From NCBI GenBank assembly GCA_016214845.1, contig JACRMS010000021.1:62001-126000 (forward strand): a stretch of DNA of 64,000 nt. The letters are read 5' to 3'. The stretch is from Nitrospirota bacterium (GTDB lineage: Bacteria > Nitrospirota > Thermodesulfovibrionia > UBA6902). The notes below the pieces were generated by a model, which saw nothing but the letters and a program-made list of their open reading frames with translations, had not been told where the DNA came from and did not search any database. This document shows, piece by piece, positions 27,706 through 36,371 of the stretch. The position numbers were made by a program, and so were the translations under genes. Numbering within the stretch: position 1 is the stretch's first letter; each line of letters opens with the position of its first letter.

Positions 27706-28781
27706 ACAACTTCTTCACAAGTCGCCATGATTTCGTCCGAAAATCTACCCCATGTAAATGGCTCTATTTTTCTTCTATTATTATATTCTTCCATGTTGTT
27801 GAGATTCTTAATTAATGCAATTAATTCTTCAGTAGTCTCAAAATACATAAGCCCCGGATCTTCCTTGAAAAAATTTACCAACCCGCCAAACCGCGTTGTG
27901 ATAACCGGAAGGTTACATGCCATTGCCTCAAGAACCGACAGGGGCATATCTATTGCGGCAGTATCATACAATACAGGAAAAACGTAGAGATCTGCCATCT
28001 TGTAAAGTCTTGAAACATCATTAACATAACCATCCAATACGACAACCCCTTTTTCCTCCAGCTTCTTTTTTATATTATTATCTACTCCCATTGAAGAACT
28101 GCCAACAACAACAACCTGGATATTATGAAGTCCCTGAACCTCAATCAGGGATTCGATATTTCTGCTTGCCTTAATATGACCAACATGCAAAACAATCTTT
28201 TTATTGTCCGGAATGTTATATGCCGCGCGTATTGCGTCCTTCTCCTTTTTTATTACAGGGCGAAATTTATCGCTGTCCACTGCAGGCGGTAATATCTTCA
28301 TCTTCAACTTCTCTTCATTAAAAAAACCCTGTGGAGTTTTTTTTAAAAGAAGTAAAAGATCAGGGCTTAAAAAATTTGCTATTAACGCTCTTATTACAGG
28401 GGAAAGCGCCCTATGTTGAATTCCCAGCATCAGCACCTTTGAGTTCTTGCTCATCAACTTCAAAATCTTCGCCCTTAAAAAACTGCCAAGCGAATAAGAC
28501 GCGAAAGGAATATAAAGCACAATATCTGGGGAGTAAGTTGTCAGAATCGATTTTAAATTTTTATTTAATAAAAACTTATTTAAAACAACTTTAGTAACTT
28601 TCAAATCGTCTGTCTTGTTCTCTGCTTTGGTCACTATCATGACATTCTCTTTTGACTCAAGCTGCTTGCATAATGAAAACACAACATTCTTAAAGCCTTC
28701 GTCAAAAGGGGCACATAAGGCTTCCGAGATAAGGAGTATTTTTTTAACGTGCATGCTCTTTGACCTCTGATAACTCTTCAT
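27702..28781 (-). CDS. Family 4 glycosyltransferase
   Basis: 359 residues, GT-B fold. C-terminal domain has KKIVLHVGHIKASRN and LYVFPVLYDTAAIDMPLSVLEAMACNLPVI, the donor-binding pattern. N-terminus is basic and then KKILLISEALCAPFDEGFKN. The ATG at 28781 is kept because CAGGA lies 8 bases before it; Met10 is the alternative. Stop overlaps the start of the kinase gene by four bases. Adds one residue to the growing unit; donor unknown. Confidence 0.88.
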   Translation of the reverse strand: MKSYQRSKSMHVKKILLISEALCAPFDEGFKNVVFSLCKQLESKENVMIVTKAENKTDDLKVTKVVLNKFLLNKNLKSILTTYSPDIVLYIPFASYSLGSFLRAKILKLMSKNSKVLMLGIQHRALSPVIRALIANFLSPDLLLLLKKTPQGFFNEEKLKMKILPPAVDSDKFRPVIKKEKDAIRAAYNIPDNKKIVLHVGHIKASRNIESLIEVQGLHNIQVVVVGSSSMGVDNNIKKKLEEKGVVVLDGYVNDVSRLYKMADLYVFPVLYDTAAIDMPLSVLEAMACNLPVITTRFGGLVNFFKEDPGLMYFETTEELIALIKNLNNMEEYNNRRKIEPFTWGRFSDEIMATCEEVV

Positions 28782-28811
28782 TTTATAATTCCTGAAAGAG
28801 CCGCATTTAAC

Positions 28812-29537
28812 TCACCGTGCTGTAAGTATAGGCAAGATAAGCCTGCTCCACAATTCATAACCAACCGCATCTGGATGCACTCCATCCTGAGAATATCGGG
28901 CATCCATACCGCCGCTTACATCAATAAATTTAGAATGTAAGTCAATATATGTACAGTTCCTGACATCACACAATTTTTGCAGGGTGTTGTTTATGTTAAT
29001 TAGCCGCTTATTTAGTGCCCGCCTTTGCCCTTCAACCGGCAACAAGCTTTGCACATATATTTTCTGGGCCTTAACTTTGTACAAAATGGTATTAATATTG
29101 TTCAGGATTTCTTCATCAGTACGATATGCCAAGTCATTATAGCCAATCATCAAGAACAGCTTCTCTATATTTAAGTTATTGACGTTCTTGTCAATTCGCA
29201 TGATAACGCCCTGGGTTGTGTCAGACAATATGCCCCTGTTTAAAATAAACCATCCGGGAAAATACTCGGAAAAATTAAAACGCTTTGTTATGCTGTCACC
29301 GAGAAATACTATCACTTTTTTATCGAACATCTTTTTGTTTAAATAAGAATACTCCTCAACTGAATCCTGATACAGTGGGTCCTCGGTTATCGCATCAACC
29401 GGGCCATGAGAAAATTTATCGATATAATGGGATGGCCCAACATTTCTTCTAATGAAAAAGTAATATAAATTAAAACCAATAAGGCCTATAAGCAGAAAAG
29501 TTATCAGGAGGCTATATTTTTGCAGATTATCAGGCAC
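28812..29537 (-). CDS. Membrane-anchored SGNH/GDSL hydrolase (second, small)
   Basis: 241 residues with one N-terminal membrane span (about 9-28) and a compact SGNH domain: block I VIVFLGDSITKRF, Gly in ILNRGILSDTTQG, block III LMIGYNDLAY with the Asn, block V DGVHPDAVGYELW with Asp and His. All four blocks are intact, so it should be an active esterase/acetylhydrolase or acetyltransferase-type enzyme outside the inner membrane. It starts with GTG and overlaps the stop of the acyltransferase-3 gene by 8 bases, which suggests the two handle the same acyl decoration: one adding it, one editing or relaying it. Confidence 0.87.
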   Translation of the reverse strand: MPDNLQKYSLLITFLLIGLIGFNLYYFFIRRNVGPSHYIDKFSHGPVDAITEDPLYQDSVEEYSYLNKKMFDKKVIVFLGDSITKRFNFSEYFPGWFILNRGILSDTTQGVIMRIDKNVNNLNIEKLFLMIGYNDLAYRTDEEILNNINTILYKVKAQKIYVQSLLPVEGQRRALNKRLININNTLQKLCDVRNCTYIDLHSKFIDVSGGMDARYSQDGVHPDAVGYELWSRLILPILTAR

Positions 29538-30627
29538 ACTTAATGACCGTGATTTTATGAGTGATATAGGATAACGATAGAACCAGACTTAGAAAAATGA
29601 AAAAAGTAACCGGCAGCATAGTTACATTCATTAATCCAAAAGAAGGATTATATTTGATCATAAAGTAACCGTGTAAAAGAAAAAGTTCATAAGATACCGA
29701 CCCGCAAAAACGCAAGAAAACACTGTAATAATTTTTGTAACTATAAAAAGCTGTCATTATAATTAACGAGCTATTAAACAAGATGCTCACTAATTCATCC
29801 ACGGCTTTAAAAATATCATAGCGCCAATGCTTACCGAGGTAGTTCAGAACGTATATCTTGCTTATGAGCACAACTATAAACACCGCTGCTGCGGAAATAA
29901 ATATTTTTTTATTTTCTTTCATGAAAAGAGCCTGGATCTTTCCATGATATTGTCCGATAGCGCATCCGACCGGGAACGCAAATAACTGGTACCAGCCTAA
30001 ACGTCTTTCAGCCACAAAGAGTACCATAGCGCATATGATCAGGAAAATGGCGGGTTTTTTGCTGCTTATTCTTGATACCGTGATATAAAAAACAGCGTAC
30101 CAAAACAGAAGAAAAGTCATAAACCATCTTACATAGTCAATGTGTTGCGTAGTTTGGGTAACATTTATTCCAATCAGGGTTAAAGCAATATCTTTCAAGG
30201 AGTATGACTTTTCAAGTAGGGCATAATCCAAAAATAAAAGGAAGAAACTCACAATCCAATAAGGCAGCATCACCCTGTTTACCCTGCGGGACATGAAATC
30301 CCTGAATGTCGGAACCCTCTTCTGGATAGACCTGGTCAATCCATAACCAGATAGCATCAGGAATAATGCAAGACCGTCCCCGCTCATTATCAACCCGGCT
30401 TTTTTTTGAGACACATGCACCCACAGGTGGCCTAACATAATTAATAAGATAGCAATCCCCTTAAGCTGGTCAGTTTGGTCCCTGTCCAAAAATGAAGCGC
30501 TTTCAGTTCTCCTGAGAGAGAAGACAGCAATGCATACCAGGAGTGCAAGGATAATTAAATTGACAGCATCCGGATTCTCTACCGGCATTTTTACAGATTC
30601 ATAACTATGGATCAATTGTTCTAACAT
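29530..30627 (-). CDS. Acyltransferase-3 family membrane O-acyltransferase
   Basis: 365 residues with about 10 membrane spans. The family signature is LKGIAILLIMLGHLWVH (conserved His early), then LALFLMLSGYGLTRSIQKR and FMSRRVNRVMLPYWI with the conserved arginines. These proteins move acetyl groups across the inner membrane to sugar hydroxyls. The coupled SGNH gene downstream is reminiscent of acyltransferase-3/SGNH two-domain proteins such as OafB, here split over two overlapping genes. The target sugar is unknown. Confidence 0.9.
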   Translation of the reverse strand: MLEQLIHSYESVKMPVENPDAVNLIILALLVCIAVFSLRRTESASFLDRDQTDQLKGIAILLIMLGHLWVHVSQKKAGLIMSGDGLALFLMLSGYGLTRSIQKRVPTFRDFMSRRVNRVMLPYWIVSFFLLFLDYALLEKSYSLKDIALTLIGINVTQTTQHIDYVRWFMTFLLFWYAVFYITVSRISSKKPAIFLIICAMVLFVAERRLGWYQLFAFPVGCAIGQYHGKIQALFMKENKKIFISAAAVFIVVLISKIYVLNYLGKHWRYDIFKAVDELVSILFNSSLIIMTAFYSYKNYYSVFLRFCGSVSYELFLLHGYFMIKYNPSFGLMNVTMLPVTFFIFLSLVLSLSYITHKITVIKCA

Positions 30628-30676
30628 AGATGATTCTTGCTATTTTTCGGCTTGCCTGCACTCTTAAAAAGATGAG

Positions 30677-31810
30677 TCATCGCGATAGACTTGTAAAAAT
30701 AGATTCATATCTCTCTATCATTTTTCGGAGGGTAAATTTCTCTTCCACTTTTTTTCTTCCCGCCCTCCCCATATTTTCAGCAAGGCCCTTGTCTTTCAGC
30801 AGCCTTAACACTGCTTCCGCCAACGCGTCAGCATCGCCGCACGGGATTAAATATCCTGTTTCACGATCAACAACTATTTCGGGTGTGCTGCCAACACCGG
30901 TAGCAACTACAGGCTTGGAAGCAGCCATGTATTCCAGTATTGCATTTGATACAGCTTCAAAATCTGAAGGCATAACAGCTACATCAAACAGAGAAATAAC
31001 CTGATGAATATCTATTATTGCGCCTAAAAAAAATACGTTTGACTCGATCCCCAGGTCCCTCGTCATCTCTTCTAATTCACCTCTTTGCTTCCCATCGCCG
31101 ACAATAAGAAAATAAACATCAGGATATGCAGTTAAAATTTTTCTGGCCGCTTGTAAAAATACGGTATGCCCTTTTTCTATTGATAACCTGGCAACTATTC
31201 CAACGACAGAGAAATATGGGTTAAGACCGATCTTTGCTCTTAATGTTGCCTTGTCAACAGGCTGCTGAAATCGCTCTATGTCAACGCCGTTATAAACTAC
31301 TTCCATTTTTTGCGGCTTAATCCCTTCATCCTCAATTAGTATTTTTTTGTGCGAATCTGCCTGAGCGATTATCATGTCTATTAATGGTGACGCCAAAACT
31401 GTTTTATTTATAATTCTCCATCGAGTAGCGTGTGAAATTGGAGTCGGCTTTGCTATTGTCATTCTCGTAATGCAGGCGCCGACTCCTGTTAGTTTAGCGC
31501 ATAAAATACCCCAGACAACTGTCAGCGGGGAATTAATCATAAAAAGGATATCCGTATTATTTTTTTTCATAATGCGCAATAACTTCCACACCCCGGAAAC
31601 ATCCCATTTGCTTTGCATTAAATTGTAATAAACTTCAATCCCTTCATTCTCGTTTACAAGCTTCATCCCCAGTGAGCCGAAATCATAAAGACAGCAGACA
31701 ACCGGGTTGAATTTTTTTCTGTCTAAATTTGATATTATCTGGAACATATGGTTTTCTGTTCCACCCAAGTTGAATGACAACAACAAAAACAAGATGTTAG
31801 TTTTCTTCAT
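30677..31810 (-). CDS. Family 4 glycosyltransferase
   Basis: 377 residues, GT-B. N-terminus LFLLLSFNLGGTENHMFQII has the usual G-G-x-E-x-H motif; C-terminal domain FSVVGIVARLSIEKGHTVFL and VMPSDFEAVSNAILEYMAASKPVVATG with E-x7-E. It is likely to work on the same repeat unit as its neighbours. A gap of about 115 bases separates it from the PanD-like gene transcribed before it, in which I see no clear terminator. Confidence 0.92.
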   Translation of the reverse strand: MKKTNILFLLLSFNLGGTENHMFQIISNLDRKKFNPVVCCLYDFGSLGMKLVNENEGIEVYYNLMQSKWDVSGVWKLLRIMKKNNTDILFMINSPLTVVWGILCAKLTGVGACITRMTIAKPTPISHATRWRIINKTVLASPLIDMIIAQADSHKKILIEDEGIKPQKMEVVYNGVDIERFQQPVDKATLRAKIGLNPYFSVVGIVARLSIEKGHTVFLQAARKILTAYPDVYFLIVGDGKQRGELEEMTRDLGIESNVFFLGAIIDIHQVISLFDVAVMPSDFEAVSNAILEYMAASKPVVATGVGSTPEIVVDRETGYLIPCGDADALAEAVLRLLKDKGLAENMGRAGRKKVEEKFTLRKMIERYESIFTSLSR

Positions 31811-31926
31811 TGTGTAAGGCTATGCAGGACAGCAATGATATTCAAAAAGTTATTTTAAGTCATCGAGGAATACAGATGTGGAAAAATACTCAGAATTATT
31901 ACAATTTCCGGATTTATTTTTTTGTC

Positions 31927-32271
31927 CTACATATATTTGACAAATTTATTGCGTTCATCGACGAGTAAAAATTGAGGTATCAATTTTTCATTAGCCCAGG
32001 TAAATGTCATGATGGTCACCTTGTCACCCTTATTGATCAGGTGAGCAGCGGCCCCGTTCATACAAATAATACCTGAACCTCTTTTCCCTACGATGACGTA
32101 TGTTTCTAACCGGTTGCCGTTGGTGTGATCAGTCACTAAGACATGGTCTCCAGATCTCAGGTTGGCTTTTTCTACAAGGTCCTCATCAATTGTAATACTC
32201 CCGATATAATTTAAATCAGCTTCTATAACACTGGCTTCTATTATGGCTGATTTCAGCAATAAGCATTTCAT
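31927..32271 (-). CDS. PanD-like (aspartate 1-decarboxylase family) protein, free-standing, Lys9/His11 missing
   Basis: 114 residues, full length for the pyruvoyl enzyme PanD and alignable to E. coli PanD without gaps over the active region. Kept: Tyr22-Ile-Gly24-Ser25 (YIGSITID), the self-cleavage site that makes the pyruvoyl group; Arg54, Thr57, Tyr58 (NRLETY); Asn72-Gly-Ala (MNGAAAH). Lost: Lys9 is Ala and His11 is Ile (LLLKSAIIEASV where canonical PanD has LKSKIHRATV). It may therefore self-process but bind aspartate poorly or differently. A GGGGGTGA ribosome site and a TAATG overlap couple it to the CapK-PanD fusion gene. Neither panB nor panC is near, so it is probably not the housekeeping pantothenate enzyme. 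Confidence 0.88.
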   Translation of the reverse strand: MKCLLLKSAIIEASVIEADLNYIGSITIDEDLVEKANLRSGDHVLVTDHTNGNRLETYVIVGKRGSGIICMNGAAAHLINKGDKVTIMTFTWANEKLIPQFLLVDERNKFVKYM

Positions 32272-33968
32272 TAGAATTCACCCCCTTCAAGGTATTGAAC
32301 AAATTTATTATTCTTGTCAACAAGAACAGCTTGAGGCTTCATGTCTCCATCAGTCCAGGCAAACGATATAATGATAATCTCATGTCCTTTGTCAACCAAA
32401 TGAGTGGTTGCTCCGTTCATCGAGATAATTCCGGAGCCTCTTTTCCCTTTCATGACATAAGTCTCCAAGCGCGAACCGTTTATATTATTTACAACCAAAA
32501 CCTTTTCATATTCCTTCAAATTGACCTTCTCCATCAGTTCTTCGTCAATTGTTATACTGTCAAAGGGATGCGCATTCATTTCAGTAACGGTTGCTTTATG
32601 GATCTTTGATTTCATGGCCAAGCGCTCCTGCGATATGTCCGAAACAATAAACCTGAGCTTCCCTGAAGGAGTTAATGGGATTTCATCAACAATGTTAAAG
32701 TTAACCACGAAGTTTTGACCGGCTTTCTCCTTAATTTCTTTTTCAAGGAGTTTCGTAGATTCCATTTTAAAATCCTTGTCAGGAACAATTTTCATTGTTA
32801 CGCTGTTTTTTTCTTTTTGAATAACTTGAAATTGTTTTATCCCTGGGACAGAGCGCGACATGTATGTCCAGAAAAACCCTCCAAGGCTTTTACCGGATGG
32901 GGTCACAATCATGTCAAAAGACCTTCCCTCGACTTTCTCCATCAATGGAAATACTCGGCCGCAACTGCATTGCGCATCCGATACAACTCCAAAGTCTCCA
33001 ACTCTATATCGTATAAATGGCATGTAATAGTTATGCAGATCAGTGATGACTATTTCACCTACTTCCCCTTTCCGGGCCGGTAAATTGTCGTTCAAAAATT
33101 CAATATAATACATGTCATTAATAAGATGTAATCCATGATGATCTGCGCATTCATGCGCAATATTTGGAAATTCGTTACTCCCATACCGGTCATAAACGAT
33201 GTTGCCAAATACTTCTTCTATTAATTCCTTTTGAAAAGAGAACGATTTTTCACCGGTCAAAATAATTATCTTCGGCTTGACGTAGGCAATATTGTTTTTT
33301 TTCAGGAAATCCGCAAAAGCAAACAGGGCCGACGGGTATCCTCGCAGAATTTTCGGTTTAAATCTTCTAAGCGTCTGAGCATATTGAAGCATTGATTTTT
33401 CTGACATGTCAAACGTTGACAGGAAGATAACATTTTGCATGGACATTTTAATCTTTTCAGATATCTTTTTGCTCCTGCTTATATCGAAGGGGGTCCCCCA
33501 GAAAGCCGCTTCCTTATCACCTATATTTATGCCGCACCATTTATTCAGCCGGATCATGTTTGCTTTCGAATAATTGCTGGAACTCACATCCTTATAAAAA
33601 TAGAGAGGTTCCCCGGTTGAACCGCCGGTGTTCCCAGCCTCGCCTTTCCGGCTTTCATCCAGGGTGATCATTTTATTGCTATTATTTCTAATTTCTTCCT
33701 TGGTTAGTATTGGTATTTTATTGAAATCATCCGCGTCGTTAATATTTTCAGGTTTTAGTCCTAATTCATTAAATACATTTGTATAATATGGGACATTTTT
33801 GTAGGCATAGTCCAGCAAGCGTTTTAATTTCACCCACTGCAGCTCTTTTAACTCATCCCTCGACAGCCATTGATTCTTCTCAAATTCCCTCAATGTGGGA
33901 AATACGTTGTCGCGGCGTAAAAATCTGTACGCAGGATAAATTACATTTTTGACCAGTGATGGATGCAT
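32271..33968 (-). CDS. CapK/phenylacetate-CoA-ligase-like adenylating enzyme fused to a PanD-like domain
   Basis: 565 residues in two parts. Residues 1-about 445 are a CapK/PaaK-type adenylate-forming enzyme: phosphate loop GNTGGSTGEP (112-121), DRYGSNEFPNIAHEC, RYRVGDFG, a CSCGR zinc-like turn, and the catalytic-type Lys437 in TPSGKLRF. Residues 452-565 are a second PanD copy, homologous to the next gene. It keeps the Lys9/His11 equivalents (Lys455, His457 in MKSKIHKATV), Arg500, Thr503, Tyr504 and Asn518, but has Asp470-Ser471 where PanD needs Gly24-Ser25, and Pro at the Tyr22 position. CapK enzymes alone are about 440-450 residues, so this is a real fusion. It is coupled to the deacetylase gene by TGATG. 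Function inferred: activation of an acid or amino acid for glycan decoration. Confidence 0.9.
   Translation of the reverse strand: MHPSLVKNVIYPAYRFLRRDNVFPTLREFEKNQWLSRDELKELQWVKLKRLLDYAYKNVPYYTNVFNELGLKPENINDADDFNKIPILTKEEIRNNSNKMITLDESRKGEAGNTGGSTGEPLYFYKDVSSSNYSKANMIRLNKWCGINIGDKEAAFWGTPFDISRSKKISEKIKMSMQNVIFLSTFDMSEKSMLQYAQTLRRFKPKILRGYPSALFAFADFLKKNNIAYVKPKIIILTGEKSFSFQKELIEEVFGNIVYDRYGSNEFPNIAHECADHHGLHLINDMYYIEFLNDNLPARKGEVGEIVITDLHNYYMPFIRYRVGDFGVVSDAQCSCGRVFPLMEKVEGRSFDMIVTPSGKSLGGFFWTYMSRSVPGIKQFQVIQKEKNSVTMKIVPDKDFKMESTKLLEKEIKEKAGQNFVVNFNIVDEIPLTPSGKLRFIVSDISQERLAMKSKIHKATVTEMNAHPFDSITIDEELMEKVNLKEYEKVLVVNNINGSRLETYVMKGKRGSGIISMNGATTHLVDKGHEIIIISFAWTDGDMKPQAVLVDKNNKFVQYLEGGEF
32613..32629 (-). 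promoter_or_regulatory. Possible internal ribosome site and start for the fused PanD-like domain
   Basis: Inside the fusion gene, AGGAG (minus strand, 32629-32625) lies 9 bases before the ATG of Met452, exactly where the PanD-like domain begins. Translation from it would give a free 114-residue protein, the same length as the neighbouring PanD-like protein. Whether it is used is not known. Confidence 0.45.
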
Positions 33969-35197
33969 CAGGTTTTCCCTCCATAGAGCAATTTCTTAAT
34001 TGCGAATTTTATCAAGTACCTAATCTTATACAGCCTCTTAATCCAAAGATATATTTGATGACCCTGAAAATATTTTATATTAGCAATAAAAAAGCCTGGC
34101 TCGGTATATGAAATTAAGCGATCACGCCAGAAAAATGCATACGAAGAACCTGTGCGGTTAATTTCTGACGCATCCTCTCCTAAAGCATTTTTCACTTTTA
34201 TCTCGTCATAAAGTAATGTCGTAGAAACATAACCGGCTTCCCTGGCTGTTTGTAACGACTGATCATTCAATGCCCCTCCAGGCCAGCAAAGAAATTCGAC
34301 TTTTTTTTTGAGTTTATCTTCCAGTAGCTTCCTGCTCTCCATGAGCTCATATTCATATCGCTCTTTCTGCTCATTGTCCGTTTCGAACCTTCCTTTTAAT
34401 CCTTTATGAGATTTATAATGCTCAGCCTGGCGAAATAATTTTTCTCTCCAGTCTTGTTCTTTAAAAAAGTCTGCTCCTTGAGTTCTTACAAAATGCGCCA
34501 TAAACCTGGAGAACTCTTCATCTTCAAAATATCTTTTTACTCCCAGCGATCTTCCATTTTTGTAAATAGGGGCGCCGTACGGCACGAAATGTTCCTGGTT
34601 TTCAGTCATATAAAAACTCTTTCTTTCAGGATGACGATTCCAGAAAAGCCACGGGTAATTATTGTTGCCGGGATGATGAAAGTCAATAATTGTCTCATCA
34701 GTAAAATACCATGTATGAGACATGGAATGCGACTGAATGTCCATCACCCCTTCATCTTCCATAAGTTTTAGTTCTTCCCATGAAAGAAATCCTTTGGATT
34801 CCAAATGTTCAATATCACCTTCGTTATTCCATACATTTAATAAGCTAGTCCGCACAATACAACGGGGATCAACAAATTCAGGGTTCACAAATATAGTCCC
34901 TTTAAATCCATATTTTTTTAATAAGGGGTATGCAAATACCCAGTTATCCAGATAACCATCATCGAATGTCAAGACAATAGGCCTGTGAGGCAATTCCGTT
35001 TTGTTCTTCCTGTGGTCGTAGAGCTGCTGCAAAGAAATAGTATTCATATTGTGCCTTTTCAACTGAAGCAATTGCTGCTCAAACAATTCCCAGGGACAGA
35101 TTAAATCATTCCATATCCAACCGGGGGTTACAACGCCAATATTGTGATACATAATTACCGGGACAGCAGGAGATTTCATATTATTCAATTTTAGCAC
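33968..35197 (-). CDS. Polysaccharide deacetylase (NodB/CE4-type)
   Basis: 409 residues. The NodB domain shows PIVLTFDDGYLDN (catalytic Asp and metal Asp), GTIFVNPEF, and the metal-binding SHSMSH; a late FLCWPGGALND supplies the substrate-groove motif. A segment of about 130 residues between the His motif and that one is longer than in simple CE4 enzymes. No signal peptide is seen, so it may act in the cytoplasm on a nucleotide- or lipid-linked sugar. The reading frame opens with GTG; a TTG at 35188 has the better-spaced GAAGGTGAG ribosome site, and ATG at 35179 is also possible. Its stop overlaps the fusion gene's start (TGATG). It may free an amino group for decoration (inference). Confidence 0.88.
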   Translation of the reverse strand: MLKLNNMKSPAVPVIMYHNIGVVTPGWIWNDLICPWELFEQQLLQLKRHNMNTISLQQLYDHRKNKTELPHRPIVLTFDDGYLDNWVFAYPLLKKYGFKGTIFVNPEFVDPRCIVRTSLLNVWNNEGDIEHLESKGFLSWEELKLMEDEGVMDIQSHSMSHTWYFTDETIIDFHHPGNNNYPWLFWNRHPERKSFYMTENQEHFVPYGAPIYKNGRSLGVKRYFEDEEFSRFMAHFVRTQGADFFKEQDWREKLFRQAEHYKSHKGLKGRFETDNEQKERYEYELMESRKLLEDKLKKKVEFLCWPGGALNDQSLQTAREAGYVSTTLLYDEIKVKNALGEDASEINRTGSSYAFFWRDRLISYTEPGFFIANIKYFQGHQIYLWIKRLYKIRYLIKFAIKKLLYGGKT

Positions 35198-35246
35198 TCA
35201 CCTTCATCAGATGAAACACATATGTAGGCACATGGCCTTGCTGACC

Positions 35247-36371
35247 TTAAGGCGCTGCCGCTAAGTATTCATCGGAATAATAACCCTCAATATCTTGCAC
35301 AAGCTTTTCGGGTAAAAGATTGTCCAAATAATATTTCCGGGCGTTATTCTGAATTTCGTGAATATTTTTATTTTCAATAACTGATTTAATTCTTTCGACT
35401 AATGAATCAACATCGCCCGCCTTAAATAGAAAGCCGTTCCAGTTATCCTTTATTAATTCCTTATTCCCGCTGATATCACTGGCAATGACCGGTTTACCGA
35501 TGGCAAAATATTCAACCAGGACAAGAGGCGTTCCCTCTGAAATTGACGAGATCAAAAAAAAGTCTGATATAGCCCAGATTTCTTCCAACTGTTCATAATA
35601 GTTCAAATACCTAATGTATTCTTTATCGAAATCATTTTCTTTAAACACGGTGGGGTCACTCATCGGCCCGACAATCAGCAAATTCACTTTTATTGCATCT
35701 TGATTAATCTTACCGACCGCATCGAGGGCAAGACGGTGGCCTTTAAGTCTATCAATCCTTCCAATAATTGTTAAAACGGGTTTATCATTGGTTATGCCGA
35801 GTTTTTGCTTAATCACTTCTTTATTGTACATCAATAAGTTTTTTTCAGAAATGTCTTTGATTATCGGGTAGACCAATTTGAATTTCCGTCCGGGATTATC
35901 TATTTTCTTAACCAGAGAAATTTCTTTCTCCAAAACTACATTTGAAATGGCTATATTGATTCTGGCCCGGCTGAATATTCTGGACTCCAGAAACAGGTCC
36001 CACTTTTTTTTCCATTTTCCAAGACCATAGTTTGAAGTGAAAAGAGGTATTTTAGTCAGAATTGAAAGAAAGTATGCATACCGGTACAGCCAGTAATTGT
36101 GCCCGTGTATAATGTTAATGCGATTTTTTTTACAAAAATAATAGCCGACTGGCAGGCAGTAGAAATATCGTTTAGGAGTACATTTTAATGTGATAATCTT
36201 TATAGGCAGCTTATGGAACAGCTCTTTGAGGGGACCCTCATCTTGAGTGACAAAAATATAGTGATCAAATCTGCTAAAATCAGCATTATTGAAAAAATTC
36301 AGAAGATTCGACTCCATGCCCCCTACAAAAAATGAATTAAAGATGTGCAGGATTTTTATTTTCTCACTCAC
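35247..36371 (-). CDS. Family 4 glycosyltransferase
   Basis: 374 residues, GT-B. N-terminus ILHIFNSFFVGGMESNLLNF with the G-G-x-E motif; C-terminal KPVLTIIGRIDRLKGHRLAL and FFLISSISEGTPLVLVEYFAIGKPVIAS carrying E-x7-E. It closes with a low-complexity tail. Overlaps the nucleotidyltransferase gene by 8 bases. Adds one sugar to the repeat unit; donor unknown. Confidence 0.9.
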   Translation of the reverse strand: MSEKIKILHIFNSFFVGGMESNLLNFFNNADFSRFDHYIFVTQDEGPLKELFHKLPIKIITLKCTPKRYFYCLPVGYYFCKKNRINIIHGHNYWLYRYAYFLSILTKIPLFTSNYGLGKWKKKWDLFLESRIFSRARINIAISNVVLEKEISLVKKIDNPGRKFKLVYPIIKDISEKNLLMYNKEVIKQKLGITNDKPVLTIIGRIDRLKGHRLALDAVGKINQDAIKVNLLIVGPMSDPTVFKENDFDKEYIRYLNYYEQLEEIWAISDFFLISSISEGTPLVLVEYFAIGKPVIASDISGNKELIKDNWNGFLFKAGDVDSLVERIKSVIENKNIHEIQNNARKYYLDNLLPEKLVQDIEGYYSDEYLAAAP

